Origin: Candidatus Aenigmatarchaeota archaeon
GTDB lineage: Archaea; Aenigmatarchaeota; Aenigmatarchaeia; GW2011-AR5
Reading direction: 5' to 3'
Assembly: GCA_016193585.1 (NCBI GenBank)
Contig: JACPRW010000008.1
Location: 1-64,000, forward strand
DNA length: 64,000 bases
Shown here: positions 1 through 8,106 of the stretch, piece after piece
How positions within the stretch are numbered: position 1 is the stretch's first letter
How the letters are laid out: the number at the start of each line of letters is the position of its first letter
Translations under genes and position numbers: made by a program
Notes under the pieces: model-generated
Database searches by the model: none
Told to the model about the DNA's origin: nothing
Seen by the model: the letters and a program-made list of their open reading frames with translations, nothing else

Positions 1-140
1 CACCTTGTATTACTTCCTTGTTTGCTATATGTGAAGCAAATGTATAATATCGGTATTATTTATTTGCTTCACTATAACGCGCAATTTTCTATAGGTGAAT
101 TGCAAATAATATCAGGACATAACCAGTGCAATTCACCATA
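1..140. repeat. Composite palindrome cluster 1 (part H, D, C)
   Basis: Starts inside an H element cut by the window edge (TTACTTCCTTGTTTGCTATA, 10-29). Then comes a full D palindrome (about 30-76, arms GTGAAGCAAAT and ATTTGCTTCAC), the short linker AACGCGCAATTTTCTATA, and a full C palindrome (94-137, arms GGTGAATTGCA and TGCAATTCACC). The same order recurs at 48.5 kb and 38.4 kb in the other orientation. Not protein coding. Confidence 0.85.
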
Positions 141-264
141 TTTAAGATTAGCCGGCATATAAGGCATGATACCTGTGGATGGCGCATCAGACCGTTTCCT
201 TGCCGAAGCCAACCAGCGCTACGAAACGCTTTCTGGACTGGTGCAACGCTATCCTGCGGCATGA

Positions 265-1401
265 TCATCCGATCACCTTGAGTTCACCATGGCGCATCGC
301 TTCGTCCACAAGCTTTCGTATGCTCAGCTTCCTCTCCATTCTGGCAACTTCTTTTTTGTCCGCTTTCGTCGCCGGGTGCTTTGCCGTCATGTAGGTGCAG
401 CAGTCGCTGTATGGCATGATGGACGTTTCGTAGGTGCCGATGTGCTTTGCCAGCGCTGTTATTTCCTCCTTGTTCATGCCGGCAAGCGGGGCGAACACAG
501 GATGCTCCGATGCGCTGTAGATGACATTGAGGTTCTCGAGCGTCTGCGACGCGACCTGGCCGACGCTGTCGCCGGTGACAAAGCCCTTCGCTTTCTCTTT
601 TTCAAGGATGCACGCAGCTATCCTGAGCATGAACCTGCGGTAGATGAGGAAGCGGTAGCGCGGTTCAATTTTTTCTATGATTTTTTCCTGGAGCTTTTTG
701 AAGGGCACAACATAGAGCTTCGACTTCCCTTGATAGAGCGCCAACTCCTCGACGAGTTTCGGTATCTTCTCGTCAAGGAGGAGATCATAGTTGTGGAAAT
801 GGACGAAAACCATCTTGCAGCCGCGTTTCATCATCAGGAATGAAGAAACCGGCGAGTCGATGCCGCCGGACATCAGAGAAACGAGCGTGCCGCTGCTGCC
901 AACCGGCAGGCCGCCGATGCCGGGAATTTTTTCCGTGTAGGCAAACGCTTCTTTGCTTCCGATTTCGATGAATACCGTCATCTGCGGGTTTTCCAGGTCA
1001 ACCGACATGCCTGTTTTCTCTTTGACGTGGGCACCGATGAGCTCGTTGACCTGCCGCGATGTGTAGGGGAACCGCTTGTCCGAGCGCGAGGCGGTGATGC
1101 GGAAGCTCTTTGCTCTGGACCGCCGTGCAAGCATGAGCGACGTTCTCTTGATGCCGGCAAGCGTGAGCCGGGCTTCAACAGCAAAGGAAAAGTGCGCTAT
1201 GCCGGGAGTGCATGCCAGCGCCTCTTGTATTTTCCCTGCCGCGGAGCTTTTATCCAGGATGACGATGATGCTGCCGAACCGTCGTTCTATTTTTTCCTTG
1301 ACAGCTCGCCTGATGTTGTTGACAAGTACCTTCTCAAAATAGCCCCTGTTCTTTCCCTTGAGACCGATTTCAGCGTAGTGCACGATAACGTGGGTGAACA
1401 T
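265..1401 (-). CDS. thiI: tRNA 4-thiouridine synthase ThiI
   Basis: Probable sulfurtransferase that makes 4-thiouridine at position 8 of tRNA, in the cytoplasm. The 378-residue protein has an N-terminal ferredoxin-like part, a THUMP RNA-binding domain (about residues 60-165), and a PP-loop adenylation domain with the ATP motif SGGIDSP near residue 180. A Cys pair (YSDCCTYM) lies near residue 330. No C-terminal rhodanese domain is present, as is usual in archaea. The start is placed at 1401 because the protein then begins MFTHVIVHYAEIGLKG, the family N terminus; the longer frame upstream looks non-homologous. It ends close to repeat cluster 1 and is probably transcribed alone. Confidence 0.93.
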   Translation of the reverse strand: MFTHVIVHYAEIGLKGKNRGYFEKVLVNNIRRAVKEKIERRFGSIIVILDKSSAAGKIQEALACTPGIAHFSFAVEARLTLAGIKRTSLMLARRSRAKSFRITASRSDKRFPYTSRQVNELIGAHVKEKTGMSVDLENPQMTVFIEIGSKEAFAYTEKIPGIGGLPVGSSGTLVSLMSGGIDSPVSSFLMMKRGCKMVFVHFHNYDLLLDEKIPKLVEELALYQGKSKLYVVPFKKLQEKIIEKIEPRYRFLIYRRFMLRIAACILEKEKAKGFVTGDSVGQVASQTLENLNVIYSASEHPVFAPLAGMNKEEITALAKHIGTYETSIMPYSDCCTYMTAKHPATKADKKEVARMERKLSIRKLVDEAMRHGELKVIG

Positions 1402-1457
1402 GAGATACCTTCCCTCACAAGGTTTAAAAGTATTGTTGGAAAGTAAAAGAAGTGCAT

Positions 1458-1883
1458 ATGAATGGACGGTATCGCATAAGCAAGAGCCACAGGGATGCTG
1501 CCACAAGGTGCAGAGAAAAAGTCACTGAACTGGTGAACGGCGGTCACGAGGGCTACGTGCCATTGTTCCTGCCGCCGACGCCGCCCTACCCTGCGCTGAA
1601 CGGCGATAACCCCCCGTGGACGTTCGGCACCGGCAAGAGAGGCGCCACGATTGATTACCACGTTCATAATGGCGTGCTCTACCGCGAATACGTGGCAGGC
1701 GGCATTGGAGAAAGCTGGGATGGCGGCTTTTCAACAACCCGCCGCAAACGGATAAAGATATCACCGAAACAGGTGCCGTTTAAGCAGTACTTTCCAATCC
1801 AGCTGGAGCAGATTGAGGCGCGCCTGGATGAGGTACTTGCCCGGGCAAGAAAGAAGCACGAGCAACTCACCAATGCTGCCTAG
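1458..1883 (+). CDS. Hypothetical protein, 141 aa
   Basis: Not recognised. A soluble, basic protein with a proline-rich segment near residue 40 (FLPPTPPYPALN), an aromatic and glycine-rich middle, and a helical, charged C terminus (about residues 105-141). It is divergent to thiI with about 55 bases between the starts. An in-frame GTG lies 6 bases upstream (1452); the ATG at 1458 follows the purine-rich stretch GGAAAGTAAAAGAAG and is preferred. Its end overlaps the end of the Rieske gene by 4 bases, tail to tail. Codon use looks like that of its neighbours, so I take it as a real gene of unknown function. Confidence 0.6.
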   Translation: MNGRYRISKSHRDAATRCREKVTELVNGGHEGYVPLFLPPTPPYPALNGDNPPWTFGTGKRGATIDYHVHNGVLYREYVAGGIGESWDGGFSTTRRKRIKISPKQVPFKQYFPIQLEQIEARLDEVLARARKKHEQLTNAA

Positions 1884-2182
1884 ACATCCACGAAAACGTC
1901 ATCGCTCCTGACTTCAACCTTGTACGTCTGTATCTTGATGCTCGGCATGATGACGTTGATGCCGCTCGCAACGTTGAACCGCCAGCCGTGCCACGGACAG
2001 GTAATGACCTCGTTATCAAGAACTCCCTCACCGAGCGGCCCGCCGCGGTGGGCGCACGTATTCGTCGTCGCGTAGAATTTCCCGTTCACCCGGTAGAGCG
2101 CAATGGGCGTGCCGTTCGCGTCGACGACCTTCGCTTCGCCGTCTTTGAGGTCATGAATGGTTGCGACTTTGATGAATGTCAT
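1880..2182 (-). CDS. Rieske [2Fe-2S] ferredoxin
   Basis: Small soluble electron carrier of the Rieske type, 100 residues. Both cluster-binding boxes are present: CAHRGGPLGEG (about residues 43-53) and CPWHGW (about residues 62-67), giving the two Cys and two His ligands. There is no transmembrane anchor and no oxygenase partner next to it, so it resembles the free ferredoxins of the NirD/biphenyl-ferredoxin type. The partner enzyme cannot be told from context. A TTTAAA box sits about 30 bases upstream of the start (near 2210), between the gene and the E/F palindrome cluster. Confidence 0.92.
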   Translation of the reverse strand: MTFIKVATIHDLKDGEAKVVDANGTPIALYRVNGKFYATTNTCAHRGGPLGEGVLDNEVITCPWHGWRFNVASGINVIMPSIKIQTYKVEVRSDDVFVDV

Positions 2183-2223
2183 GATAACACAGAGTAATTG
2201 TACAAAGGCTTTAAAAATAGGTC

Positions 2224-2412
2224 TTATAGCAGATTGTAATAATAATGGAACTTTATATCACAATCTGCTATAGGGAAAGAACATTGTAAAATGTTCCAAA
2301 ATCAATGTTCTTTACTATTATAGTAGGTTCACGTAATAACCAAACTTTTCGCCTGAACCTGCTATACGGTATGTTCAGTACAAAATGTTCCAAAATCAAC
2401 TGAACATACTAT
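2224..2412. repeat. Palindrome array E1-E2-F1-F2
   Basis: Four palindromes in a row. E1: AGCAGATTGTA at 2228 with ACAATCTGCT at 2260. E2: AAAGAACATTG at 2276 with CAATGTTCTTT at 2303. F1: AGTAGGTTCA at 2322 with TGAACCTGCT at 2354. F2: TATGTTCAGT at 2370 with ACTGAACATA at 2399. The arms of E and F differ, but the loops agree: E1 and F1 share an AACTTTT stretch, and E2 and F2 share AAAATGTTCCAAAATCA. Joints are TATA or TATTA. Confidence 0.88.
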
Positions 2413-2882
2413 TACGTTCTTCGCTTTTTTCCTGGGGTCCGTGACGCTGGCAACGTACTGCCCAACGCGTCGCTTTCCTCCATAAAACTCTTGATTGATT
2501 GGCCGACATCAGAACCAAAAGGGAGCATCGTGCTCCTCATCACTCCCTCGCGCTGATTGTGGTACCTGACACACACCTCCCCACCGTACTGCGGGGGTTC
2601 CGTGAATAAAACGTATCGTTCGATGATTACCGTACCCTGCTCGCCAGTGAGAGAGGCTACGTATCGCAAGCCGTCGCCATAGTCGCCTGCAGGCTTAGAC
2701 CCGAGTACATCGCACTTCATGCCAATGCCGGCTAAGTGCTCAATTACAGCCGCCACATCGGCATACGCTTGCCGGGCAGGTTCGGGCACGTTGACGCGTA
2801 TGCGCGGGACATAGATACCGAATTGTCCTGCATACCACCTGAGTTCTTCTCTGAAAAATGCTTCCGGGGATGCGACTTTCAT
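2412..2882 (-). CDS. Hypothetical protein, 156 aa
   Basis: Not recognised. A soluble protein with no signal peptide, membrane segment or clear motif. The N terminus (MKVASPEAFFREEL) is helical; residues 50-120 look like alternating strands with conserved-looking aromatics; the last 12 residues are basic and probably disordered (SRTPGKKRRT). Its stop codon, TAA at 2412-2414, lies exactly at the edge of the F2 palindrome, so the repeat may have set the present C terminus. Upstream is the palindrome pair at 2910-2997. No operon partner is evident. Confidence 0.6.
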   Translation of the reverse strand: MKVASPEAFFREELRWYAGQFGIYVPRIRVNVPEPARQAYADVAAVIEHLAGIGMKCDVLGSKPAGDYGDGLRYVASLTGEQGTVIIERYVLFTEPPQYGGEVCVRYHNQREGVMRSTMLPFGSDVGQSIKSFMEESDALGSTLPASRTPGKKRRT

Positions 2883-2909
2883 GCAGAACCCTCTCCTTCG
2901 TGTAGTAAT

Positions 2910-2998
2910 TATAGCATGTGACAGAACTATTCAGACGAAGTTCTGTCCTTGCTATAAGGAGATGACATGAGGAACTGTACGAAAACTAATGTCATCGA
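2910..2998. repeat. Palindrome pair I1-I2
   Basis: Two palindromes between two hypothetical genes. I1 pairs AGCATGTGACAGAACT (from 2912) with AGTTCTGTCCTTGCT (to about 2953). I2 pairs GATGACAT (2961) with ATGTCATC (about 2990). The joint is TATAAGGA. The layout matches the E/F pairs (two hairpins, TATA joint) but the arms are different, so this is either another isoform of the same class or a degraded one. Confidence 0.65.
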
Positions 2999-3004
2999 CT
3001 ATAT

Positions 3005-3595
3005 TCATGCTGCAGGCGGCTGGCTGGCAAGCCGCTCCAGCACTCTCAGCGCAAACACCTGATACGCATCGAAATCAGCTCTCGTCATTTCCCGTACTGG
3101 CTTTCCAGGAATCTGCTGGATATATGGCAGCCTTCTGTACTCGGCCGTTGGCCTGAGTATTGTAGACGAAGGATAGAGCAGCGTCACCACCTCAGAGCGC
3201 TGCGGACCAATGGTAACTTTGATAGGGATGGGATACGGCCATTTCTGCTCGACCTCATCAAATGGGGGCTTGGCCATCGCCTTTATGGAACGCGGAAACA
3301 TGCTTCGTGAAAAAGTGATATCGGTCTCCACGTGCACCCGTGCAGGATTGTACCATGCGGGCACGTCAGCCAGTTCAAGCGGCACTTCAGGAACTCTGTA
3401 TAAGAACGAAGGGTAGTATCCTCTTCGCCGTGTTCCCACTCCCTCAAATTCCCCATAATCAGCGACAATCCCGTGGTAGAGCCCGTATAAATCCTCAACT
3501 TCTTCTGGAGTCAGCAGCGCATCAGCAACTGCCGGTGCCTCCGGCTGTCTGAAAAGCCACAGCCCCAGATTCCTGAAGAACTGCACCATGTGCAT
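3005..3595 (-). CDS. Hypothetical protein, 196 aa
   Basis: Not recognised. The N terminus MHMVQFFRNLGLWLFRQPE could be a short amphipathic or membrane-associating helix. After a helical stretch (residues 25-50) the middle is rich in Tyr and Pro (RRGYYPSFLYRVPEVP), and residues 90-150 look like a beta domain. A start at MVQFF (3589) is equally possible. The gene lies 17 bases before the Mrp gene in reverse sense and on the same strand as it, so the two could be co-transcribed, with mrp first. Function unknown. Confidence 0.6.
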   Translation of the reverse strand: MHMVQFFRNLGLWLFRQPEAPAVADALLTPEEVEDLYGLYHGIVADYGEFEGVGTRRRGYYPSFLYRVPEVPLELADVPAWYNPARVHVETDITFSRSMFPRSIKAMAKPPFDEVEQKWPYPIPIKVTIGPQRSEVVTLLYPSSTILRPTAEYRRLPYIQQIPGKPVREMTRADFDAYQVFALRVLERLASQPPAA

Positions 3596-3612
3596 CAGGA
3601 TGACTGCAATCT

Positions 3613-4395
3613 TTAAATGTGCTCGTTTAGAGACTCTCTGAGTCGTGCTGTTATTTCTCTGAACTGTTCAGCAAGCTGCTCGTGCTCAAGGGCAGGGGGC
3701 ACGCCTCTGTCGCCAAGCTCGCTGATGCGCTTGTCAAGCACGATGCTGCCGAGGAACGGCATGCCTGCTGCCTCGGCCAGCTGTTTGCCGCCTCCTGAAC
3801 CGAATGCTCCGCCTGCCATGTTTTCGATGATGCCGAGAACCGGCGCGCCGAGCCGCTGCGCCATGGCTATCGATTTGTGTGTGTCCTGCAGCGCTGCTGC
3901 CTGCGGCGTCGTCACTGCAACAATGCCGCTTAGCCCGAGCTGCATGACCGTGAGGGGGATATCGCCTGTTCCAGGTGGCATATCGATGACAAGATAATTC
4001 GTGCCGCCAAGCTCTGCTGCCGCGAGCATCTGCATGAGCGCGTGGTGCTTGAGGGGTCCGCGCATGATTGCCAGCGAATCGGCGTCCATGAGAAAAGCAG
4101 CAGACAGTATACCCATGCCGTATTTTTCTGCCGGCAGCAGCGTCCGTTGCTCCGACACAGACAGCCGCTGCTCAATGCCGAGCATCCTGCCGACATCCGG
4201 GCAGTCGATATCCGCATCCAGCAGTGTCACGCGGTGGCGTTGCGCAAGCGTTGCGGCAAGGTTTATAGCCACGGTTGTCTTGCCAACGCCGCCTTTGCCG
4301 GAGTGAACGCCGATTTTGCACGGAATGGAAGAAAGCTTCTCCCTGACCCGCTCCTCGCGCTCAAGCATCTGCTGGAACGGGTTTTTGACAAGCAT
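3613..4395 (-). CDS. Mrp/NBP35-family Fe-S carrier ATPase
   Basis: P-loop ATPase of the Mrp/ApbC/NBP35 family, which holds and delivers [4Fe-4S] clusters to apo-proteins in the cytosol. The 260-residue protein has a deviant Walker A motif GKGGVGKTT near residue 34, a Walker B region LLDADIDCPDVGRMLG (about residues 58-73), and the DMPPGTGDI motif near residue 138, all typical. The usual C-terminal CxxC is not visible, so cluster binding by this copy is inferred rather than seen. It has no N-terminal DUF59 domain. Starts are well separated from the neighbours. Confidence 0.9.
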   Translation of the reverse strand: MLVKNPFQQMLEREERVREKLSSIPCKIGVHSGKGGVGKTTVAINLAATLAQRHRVTLLDADIDCPDVGRMLGIEQRLSVSEQRTLLPAEKYGMGILSAAFLMDADSLAIMRGPLKHHALMQMLAAAELGGTNYLVIDMPPGTGDIPLTVMQLGLSGIVAVTTPQAAALQDTHKSIAMAQRLGAPVLGIIENMAGGAFGSGGGKQLAEAAGMPFLGSIVLDKRISELGDRGVPPALEHEQLAEQFREITARLRESLNEHI

Positions 4396-4443
4396 ACTGA
4401 CGTATGGAAGACGAATTATTAAAACTGCATTGGAGAAACCGGC

Positions 4444-4869
4444 CTATACGGTCACGACGCTGCCGACAGGCTTCCTGTCGCCGTAGCCTTCCTGAAGGCG
4501 GTGCCAGAATCGTATCTCCCTCTCTCCGTATTTCCAGCACAGGAACACGAGCTCGCCGTCAATCTCGTGGTAAAAATCAACGAGGCCGACCGAGAGGTCC
4601 TTCACCACGCCGCCGAACTGGCGTATGTCCTCAATCCGCTGCTGCAGCCGTTCAAGCAGTTCGTTTCGCTCGCGCAGCTTTTCATTGTACATCTTGTTGT
4701 CAGGATTGCCGGCCTCATGCACAGCTTCGTTCCAGATGTCGAAGAGCTCCTTGATGCCATTCGTCACGTGCTTTATGCTGTCGTGAATCTCCATAATCTC
4801 CTTGACAATGGTTGTCAGCGGCGGCAGGGCAGCATTTGCTTCCTCGACAGAAAAGATGTGCGGCTTCAT
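4444..4869 (-). CDS. DUF2203 family protein
   Basis: A 141-residue helical protein of the DUF2203 family, function unknown. The family signature is visible: an N-terminal FSVEEANAALPPL (residues 6-18), a long coiled region (20-95), then GGVVKDLSVGLVDF and ELVFLCWKYGE...FWHRLQEGYGDRKP at the C terminus. The start at 4869 gives the family N terminus. Upstream in the same frame lies ATG GGA TAC GAC (4888-4899), followed by a CGCC-GAA-GGCG hairpin and GGGGTATTT before the real ATG. The same leader occurs before four ribosomal protein genes, which argues that translation begins at 4869 and the leader is regulatory. Confidence 0.88.
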   Translation of the reverse strand: MKPHIFSVEEANAALPPLTTIVKEIMEIHDSIKHVTNGIKELFDIWNEAVHEAGNPDNKMYNEKLRERNELLERLQQRIEDIRQFGGVVKDLSVGLVDFYHEIDGELVFLCWKYGEREIRFWHRLQEGYGDRKPVGSVVTV

Positions 4870-4899
4870 AAATACCCCGCCTTCGGCGTCGTATCCCAT
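4870..4899 (-). promoter_or_regulatory. GGGATACGAC leader hairpin before the DUF2203 gene
   Basis: The leader reads ATGGGATACGAC, a 4-bp hairpin CGCC-GAA-GGCG, then GGGGTATTT directly before the start codon at 4869. GGGATAC and GGGGTAT form an imperfect direct repeat around the hairpin. The arrangement recurs before uS5, eS4 and uL24, and in part before uL30. The role is unknown; masking or presenting the ribosome binding site is the simplest idea. Confidence 0.55.
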
Positions 4900-4913
4900 A
4901 TTATACTGTCACT

Positions 4914-5750
4914 TTATCTGATGCCCAGCACTTCCCGCGACATGCTGTACATGACGACGCTGCCGAACGACGCGTATGCCAGGACGCGGAAGAGGTAATC
5001 GATTTTCCCCGGCGACCTGTTGACAAGACCGAGCATCTTCTTGCCGACGATGCGCTTGGGCCAGATGTAGTTCTCGTCCATGTAGTGCATGACCTGGTCG
5101 TAGGAAAGCTGCAGCCGCGCGACCGCGTAGTCCATAATCACCTTGAGCGGCGCATACTCGGTCACGAGCGTTGTCCTGCCCTTGTTGATTGCCTTGAGCA
5201 CGTCCTCGGTGTCGTGCGCCTGCACGCGCACCATGCCGTAGCCGAGCATGTCGATGGTATGCGCGTCGCTGCCTGCGGTCATCGGCATGCGGTGCTTCTC
5301 CGCGAATGCGCGCGCCTTGTCGTTGCCGATGCGCTCGGCATTGAGCGGGTTGAAAACCTCGACAGCATCGCAGTTCCGCGCAAGGTAGCGCACGCCTTCC
5401 TTCTTGATGTCAAAAGGGTGCGCGGCAATCGCGATGCCGCCCTGCTCGCGGATGCGGTCAACGGTTTCCCAGACCGTCAGCCCCGGCGGCACCGTCTCCT
5501 GGATGCCGATGGCGAGGACATGCCCGTTGGCGCTCGAGACCTCCTCGCCCGGTATGATCATGATGCCTTTCTTCGCGGCAAAGCGCTTCGCCCTGGGCAG
5601 GCCTGCCATGGTGTCGTGGTCCGCGAGCGTTATCGCGTTCAGGCCGAGCTGGTGCGCGCGGGCGATCATCTGCTCGGGCGAGTGGATGCCGTCAAAGTGC
5701 ACCTTCCCCCGTTTCGAGTAGTACGAGTGCGCGTGGAGCTCAACGAGCAT
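4914..5750 (-). CDS. PHP-domain metal-dependent phosphoesterase
   Basis: A PHP-fold phosphoesterase of 278 residues. The metal ligands are visible: HAH at residues 5-7, DHD in ITLADHD (about residue 42), GEE in IIPGEE (about residue 67), AAHP near residue 108, and GSDAH in MTAGSDAHT near residue 155. This matches the stand-alone archaeal and bacterial PHP proteins related to nucleoside-bisphosphate phosphatases. The C-terminal 90 residues are family-specific and may contact membranes (VLAYASFGSVVMYSMS). The start at 5750 puts the HAH motif at its usual place; an in-frame ATG at 5768 is possible. The substrate cannot be deduced. Confidence 0.9.
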   Translation of the reverse strand: MLVELHAHSYYSKRGKVHFDGIHSPEQMIARAHQLGLNAITLADHDTMAGLPRAKRFAAKKGIMIIPGEEVSSANGHVLAIGIQETVPPGLTVWETVDRIREQGGIAIAAHPFDIKKEGVRYLARNCDAVEVFNPLNAERIGNDKARAFAEKHRMPMTAGSDAHTIDMLGYGMVRVQAHDTEDVLKAINKGRTTLVTEYAPLKVIMDYAVARLQLSYDQVMHYMDENYIWPKRIVGKKMLGLVNRSPGKIDYLFRVLAYASFGSVVMYSMSREVLGIR

Positions 5751-5820
5751 ATGCTTCCCGTTATACATTCCCCGCCGGTCTTTTTAAGATTGCTGAACAG
5801 GGGACAAAAGACGGCGCAGC

Positions 5821-6756
5821 TTAGCCAGGAACAAACATCGCTCCTGCGCCCAGTATGCGCGGCAGCGTCTGCTTCGTGCTCGCGAGGAGGCACTGCTGCT
5901 CGGCATACCATGCGGCAGGCTGGTCTAACGACAGTGTCAGCAGCGGATCGGCGCTTTCAATACGGCAGGCGATGACCTGCAGGCCGACCGAGAGAAGTAG
6001 CTGCCCGCCTGTGGTTGGCGTTTCGCGGCTGAATCTGCTTTTGGTGAACATGACGCTCGCGTGCTGTGCGACGTGCGCATTCGCGCACAGCACGTAGCCG
6101 CGCTTCAGGTCGCTGGCGTCGACGCCTTTCAGGCTGAGCCCCACGCGCATGCCGGCGTGCGCGGCGTCAACGTCCTTGTCCTGCGACTGAATGCCCTTCA
6201 CGACTGCCTGTGCGCCGAGCGGCTGCACCGCAAGCGTATCGTGCTTCTTCACTGTCCCGCTGCGCACGACGCCCAGCACGACCGTTCCGACGCTTTTTAC
6301 GCTGAAGGAATTGTCAATCGGTATCCACACGCTTCCTTCGGTCGCAGCAGCAGGGACCGACGTAAGCTGCTCGCGAAGCTCGCGCTCGTCGCGCACCCAC
6401 GTATAGCGCTCAAGCGTTGTTCCCTTGATGAGCTGCCTGAGCTGTTCGTTCTGCGAGAGGATGAAGCCGCGACCAAAGCCGAACGCGTCCAGTGCGACTA
6501 GCTGCTCGGCGAGTTCGCGCGTTACGGCATCAGCCGCGACGACAGGAACGTCAATCAGCTGGACGACCTGAAGCAATGGCTTGATTTCAGGAGAATTCGG
6601 CGAGGCGAACGTCCAGATGCGCTCCGAATCGGCGTGGTGCGTGAGCAGGATGTCGTTCGTCGTCCCCTGCTTGCCCATCTTTTTGGCGAGTGCGGCGTCG
6701 CCGAACACGCCGATGGTGAGGTGCTGCACGGCAGATTCCTGCAACAGAACATTCAT
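5821..6756 (-). CDS. EF-Tu/SelB-like protein lacking a GTPase P-loop
   Basis: A 311-residue protein. The middle (about residues 145-235) is an EF-Tu domain 2-like beta barrel (SVKSVGTVVLGVVRSGTVKKHDTL, then GMRVGLSLKGVDASDLKRGYVL), as in SelB and EF1A. The rest resembles domain 3. The N-terminal 110 residues take the place of the GTPase domain, but I see neither GxxxxGKS nor NKxD. Related archaeal proteins are annotated as EF-Tu-like or SelB-like without a known role. It is probably a translation-factor-derived RNA or tRNA binding protein, not an active GTPase. It is transcribed on its own. Confidence 0.72.
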   Translation of the reverse strand: MNVLLQESAVQHLTIGVFGDAALAKKMGKQGTTNDILLTHHADSERIWTFASPNSPEIKPLLQVVQLIDVPVVAADAVTRELAEQLVALDAFGFGRGFILSQNEQLRQLIKGTTLERYTWVRDERELREQLTSVPAAATEGSVWIPIDNSFSVKSVGTVVLGVVRSGTVKKHDTLAVQPLGAQAVVKGIQSQDKDVDAAHAGMRVGLSLKGVDASDLKRGYVLCANAHVAQHASVMFTKSRFSRETPTTGGQLLLSVGLQVIACRIESADPLLTLSLDQPAAWYAEQQCLLASTKQTLPRILGAGAMFVPG

Positions 6757-6863
6757 AAAGCAGTGTGCATGGGCCCGCGCGATGACAGGCCGGCTCGCGA
6801 ATGCGCCCAGGAAGACCAGCTAATACACAGTCCCCAAAAAAGCTTTATGAGTTACAATGCTAA

Positions 6864-7035
6864 AAAATCAGAAGCTTGGAGGTAAATTGCCCGAAAGTAT
6901 TAACAGAATTGATAAAGGAATTTAGTGGACAGCCTACTAGATGCTTTCAGATACGTATTCTTATTGTGCTCAAAATTCTCCGCGACACTGGGTTGACTCG
7001 CGAGGAGTTCGTAGAACTTGTGAAAAATTCCTAAA
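6864..7035 (+). pseudogene. Probable gene fragment, no start codon
   Basis: In the 270-base gap between two minus-strand genes the plus strand holds an open frame that reads like protein (LTELIKEFSGQPTRCFQIRI, then LKILRDTGLTREEFVELVKN) and ends at TAA near 7035. There is no ATG, and a perfect GGAGGT at 6878 is not in phase with any start for this frame. It looks like the tail of a decayed gene or one with an unusual start. Nothing else is seen in the gap except the twin-hairpin module that follows. Confidence 0.35.
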
Positions 7036-7044
7036 GATGCCGTC

Positions 7045-7108
7045 CTACTTGTACAAGGAGAACATTCGTTCTCCGGTACAGTAGGTTGCTTTTGCAACCT
7101 ACTTGTAC
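7045..7108. repeat. Twin-hairpin module with outer stem
   Basis: Outer stem GTACAA (from 7051) with TTGTAC (to 7106). Inside are the hairpins GGAGAAC-ATTC-GTTCTCC and GTAGGTTGC-TTTT-GCAACCTAC, joined by GGTACA. It forms a three-way junction when folded. The TFS stop codon TAG (7099-7101) lies in the right arm. Confidence 0.75.
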
Positions 7109-7512
7109 TCCCGCCACACGTGCCTGCACTTCGTGCACCTGAAGAACTGCGTCGGCGGCTCGTCCGCGCTCCGCGTCTGCTGGAGCCACCAGTGCGCCTT
7201 CGGGTTGTCGCACTTTTCGCATGCCTTGTCGGTTACCGGCAGTATCGTCTCGTCCTTCTCGAGGACGACGATGCCCTTCGGCGCTTTCTTCTCCTCGACG
7301 ATGCGCAGCCCATGGATGTTCTTTTGTATCTCGTAGCCGCATGACCTGCACTTGAGGAACGTGTTCTTCCTGCGCTTCTCCGGAATCATTATGGAGCCGC
7401 ATTTCTTGCAGAACTCGATAGCCGCTTTCTTCTCTTTCGGAGCCGGCTTTTCTTTTGCTGGTTGCGCTGCTTTCGACCTTCGATTTCTCTGCTGCACTGT
7501 TTTTTTTGGCAT
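7099..7512 (-). CDS. tfs: Transcription factor S (TFIIS/RPB9-like)
   Basis: Archaeal transcript-cleavage factor that rescues backtracked RNA polymerase. Residues 1-32 are a basic, Lys/Ala-rich extension. An RPB9-type zinc ribbon follows (CKKCG at 35-39, CRSCG at 55-59), then a linker and a C-terminal TFIIS zinc ribbon (CEKCDNP near 98, CTKC near 127) with the acidic hairpin residues DE in RSADEPPTQFF that reach the active site. The length of 137 is above the usual 105 because of the extension. A TATA box (TATATATA on the minus strand, 7575-7585) lies upstream. The last codons and the stop fall in the twin-hairpin module. Confidence 0.93.
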   Translation of the reverse strand: MPKKTVQQRNRRSKAAQPAKEKPAPKEKKAAIEFCKKCGSIMIPEKRRKNTFLKCRSCGYEIQKNIHGLRIVEEKKAPKGIVVLEKDETILPVTDKACEKCDNPKAHWWLQQTRSADEPPTQFFRCTKCRHVWREYK

Positions 7513-7704
7513 CGATACTCACCGCCGCAAACGTCGCGTTGCGGAAGAAGTTACCGCTAGTATTGTGCACAGAGGTATATATAGGCGTGGTGGGATATAC
7601 CAAAAAAGCAATTTGAATTGCAGAGGCATTTTTCAGGGAAGAAAAGCGCGGGCACATGGAGCGTGTGGTCCCATGCGCCGCGAAAAGACGGGGTGTGAAC
7701 AGTA

Positions 7705-8106
7705 TCAGCCTGCGGCTTTTGTCCTGTCTGTCCGCATTTTCTTGACGAAGCCCGACGCTGCGAGGTCCTTCTCCAGCCGCTTGGGCGCCTTGCAGCGGGT
7801 GACATCGATGACCGCCTCCCATGCAACCAGGCTGCCGCGCTTGAGCGTCCTGCTTTCGCTCATGAGGATGTCGCACTGGTGCCGCGAAAAAACGTCGACT
7901 ATCTTGGCGAGCGATCCCGGCTTGTCGCTGATGACAAGCGAGATGCGCGATGTGCCCTCGAGAAACGGCATGACCTTGAATTCCTTCTTTTCGTTGCTGG
8001 AGAGGACGAGCTGCGCCCCTTCCCTGAGTCCCAGATAATCCCGTATGTGGTAGGGCACCGTAATCCTTCCTTTCGAATCTATCTTGACGACGTTCGCGTT
8101 TTTCAT
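7705..8106 (-). CDS. AbrB-like DNA-binding protein with ACT-type domain
   Basis: A 133-residue putative regulator. Residues 1-45 form a SpoVT/AbrB swapped-hairpin DNA-binding domain (VVKIDSKGRITVPYHIRDYLGL). Residues 50-115 look like an ACT ligand-binding domain (SRISLVISDKPGSLAKIVDVFSRHQCDILMSESRTL). This fusion suggests a metabolite-responsive regulator. The start at 8106 overlaps the stop of the preceding AbrB gene as ATGA, so translation is coupled. The basic tail (KKMRTDRTKAAG) is probably disordered. The effector and targets are unknown. Confidence 0.85.
   Translation of the reverse strand: MKNANVVKIDSKGRITVPYHIRDYLGLREGAQLVLSSNEKKEFKVMPFLEGTSRISLVISDKPGSLAKIVDVFSRHQCDILMSESRTLKRGSLVAWEAVIDVTRCKAPKRLEKDLAASGFVKKMRTDRTKAAG

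Noticed and set aside
5085-5975. Plus-strand open frame of 296 codons
   Set aside because: It is antisense to the PHP protein and the SelB-like gene, both of which have family motifs.
6887-6925. TTG start after GGAGGT for a plus-strand gene
   Set aside because: The frame from this TTG stops after about 12 codons and is not the frame that looks like protein.
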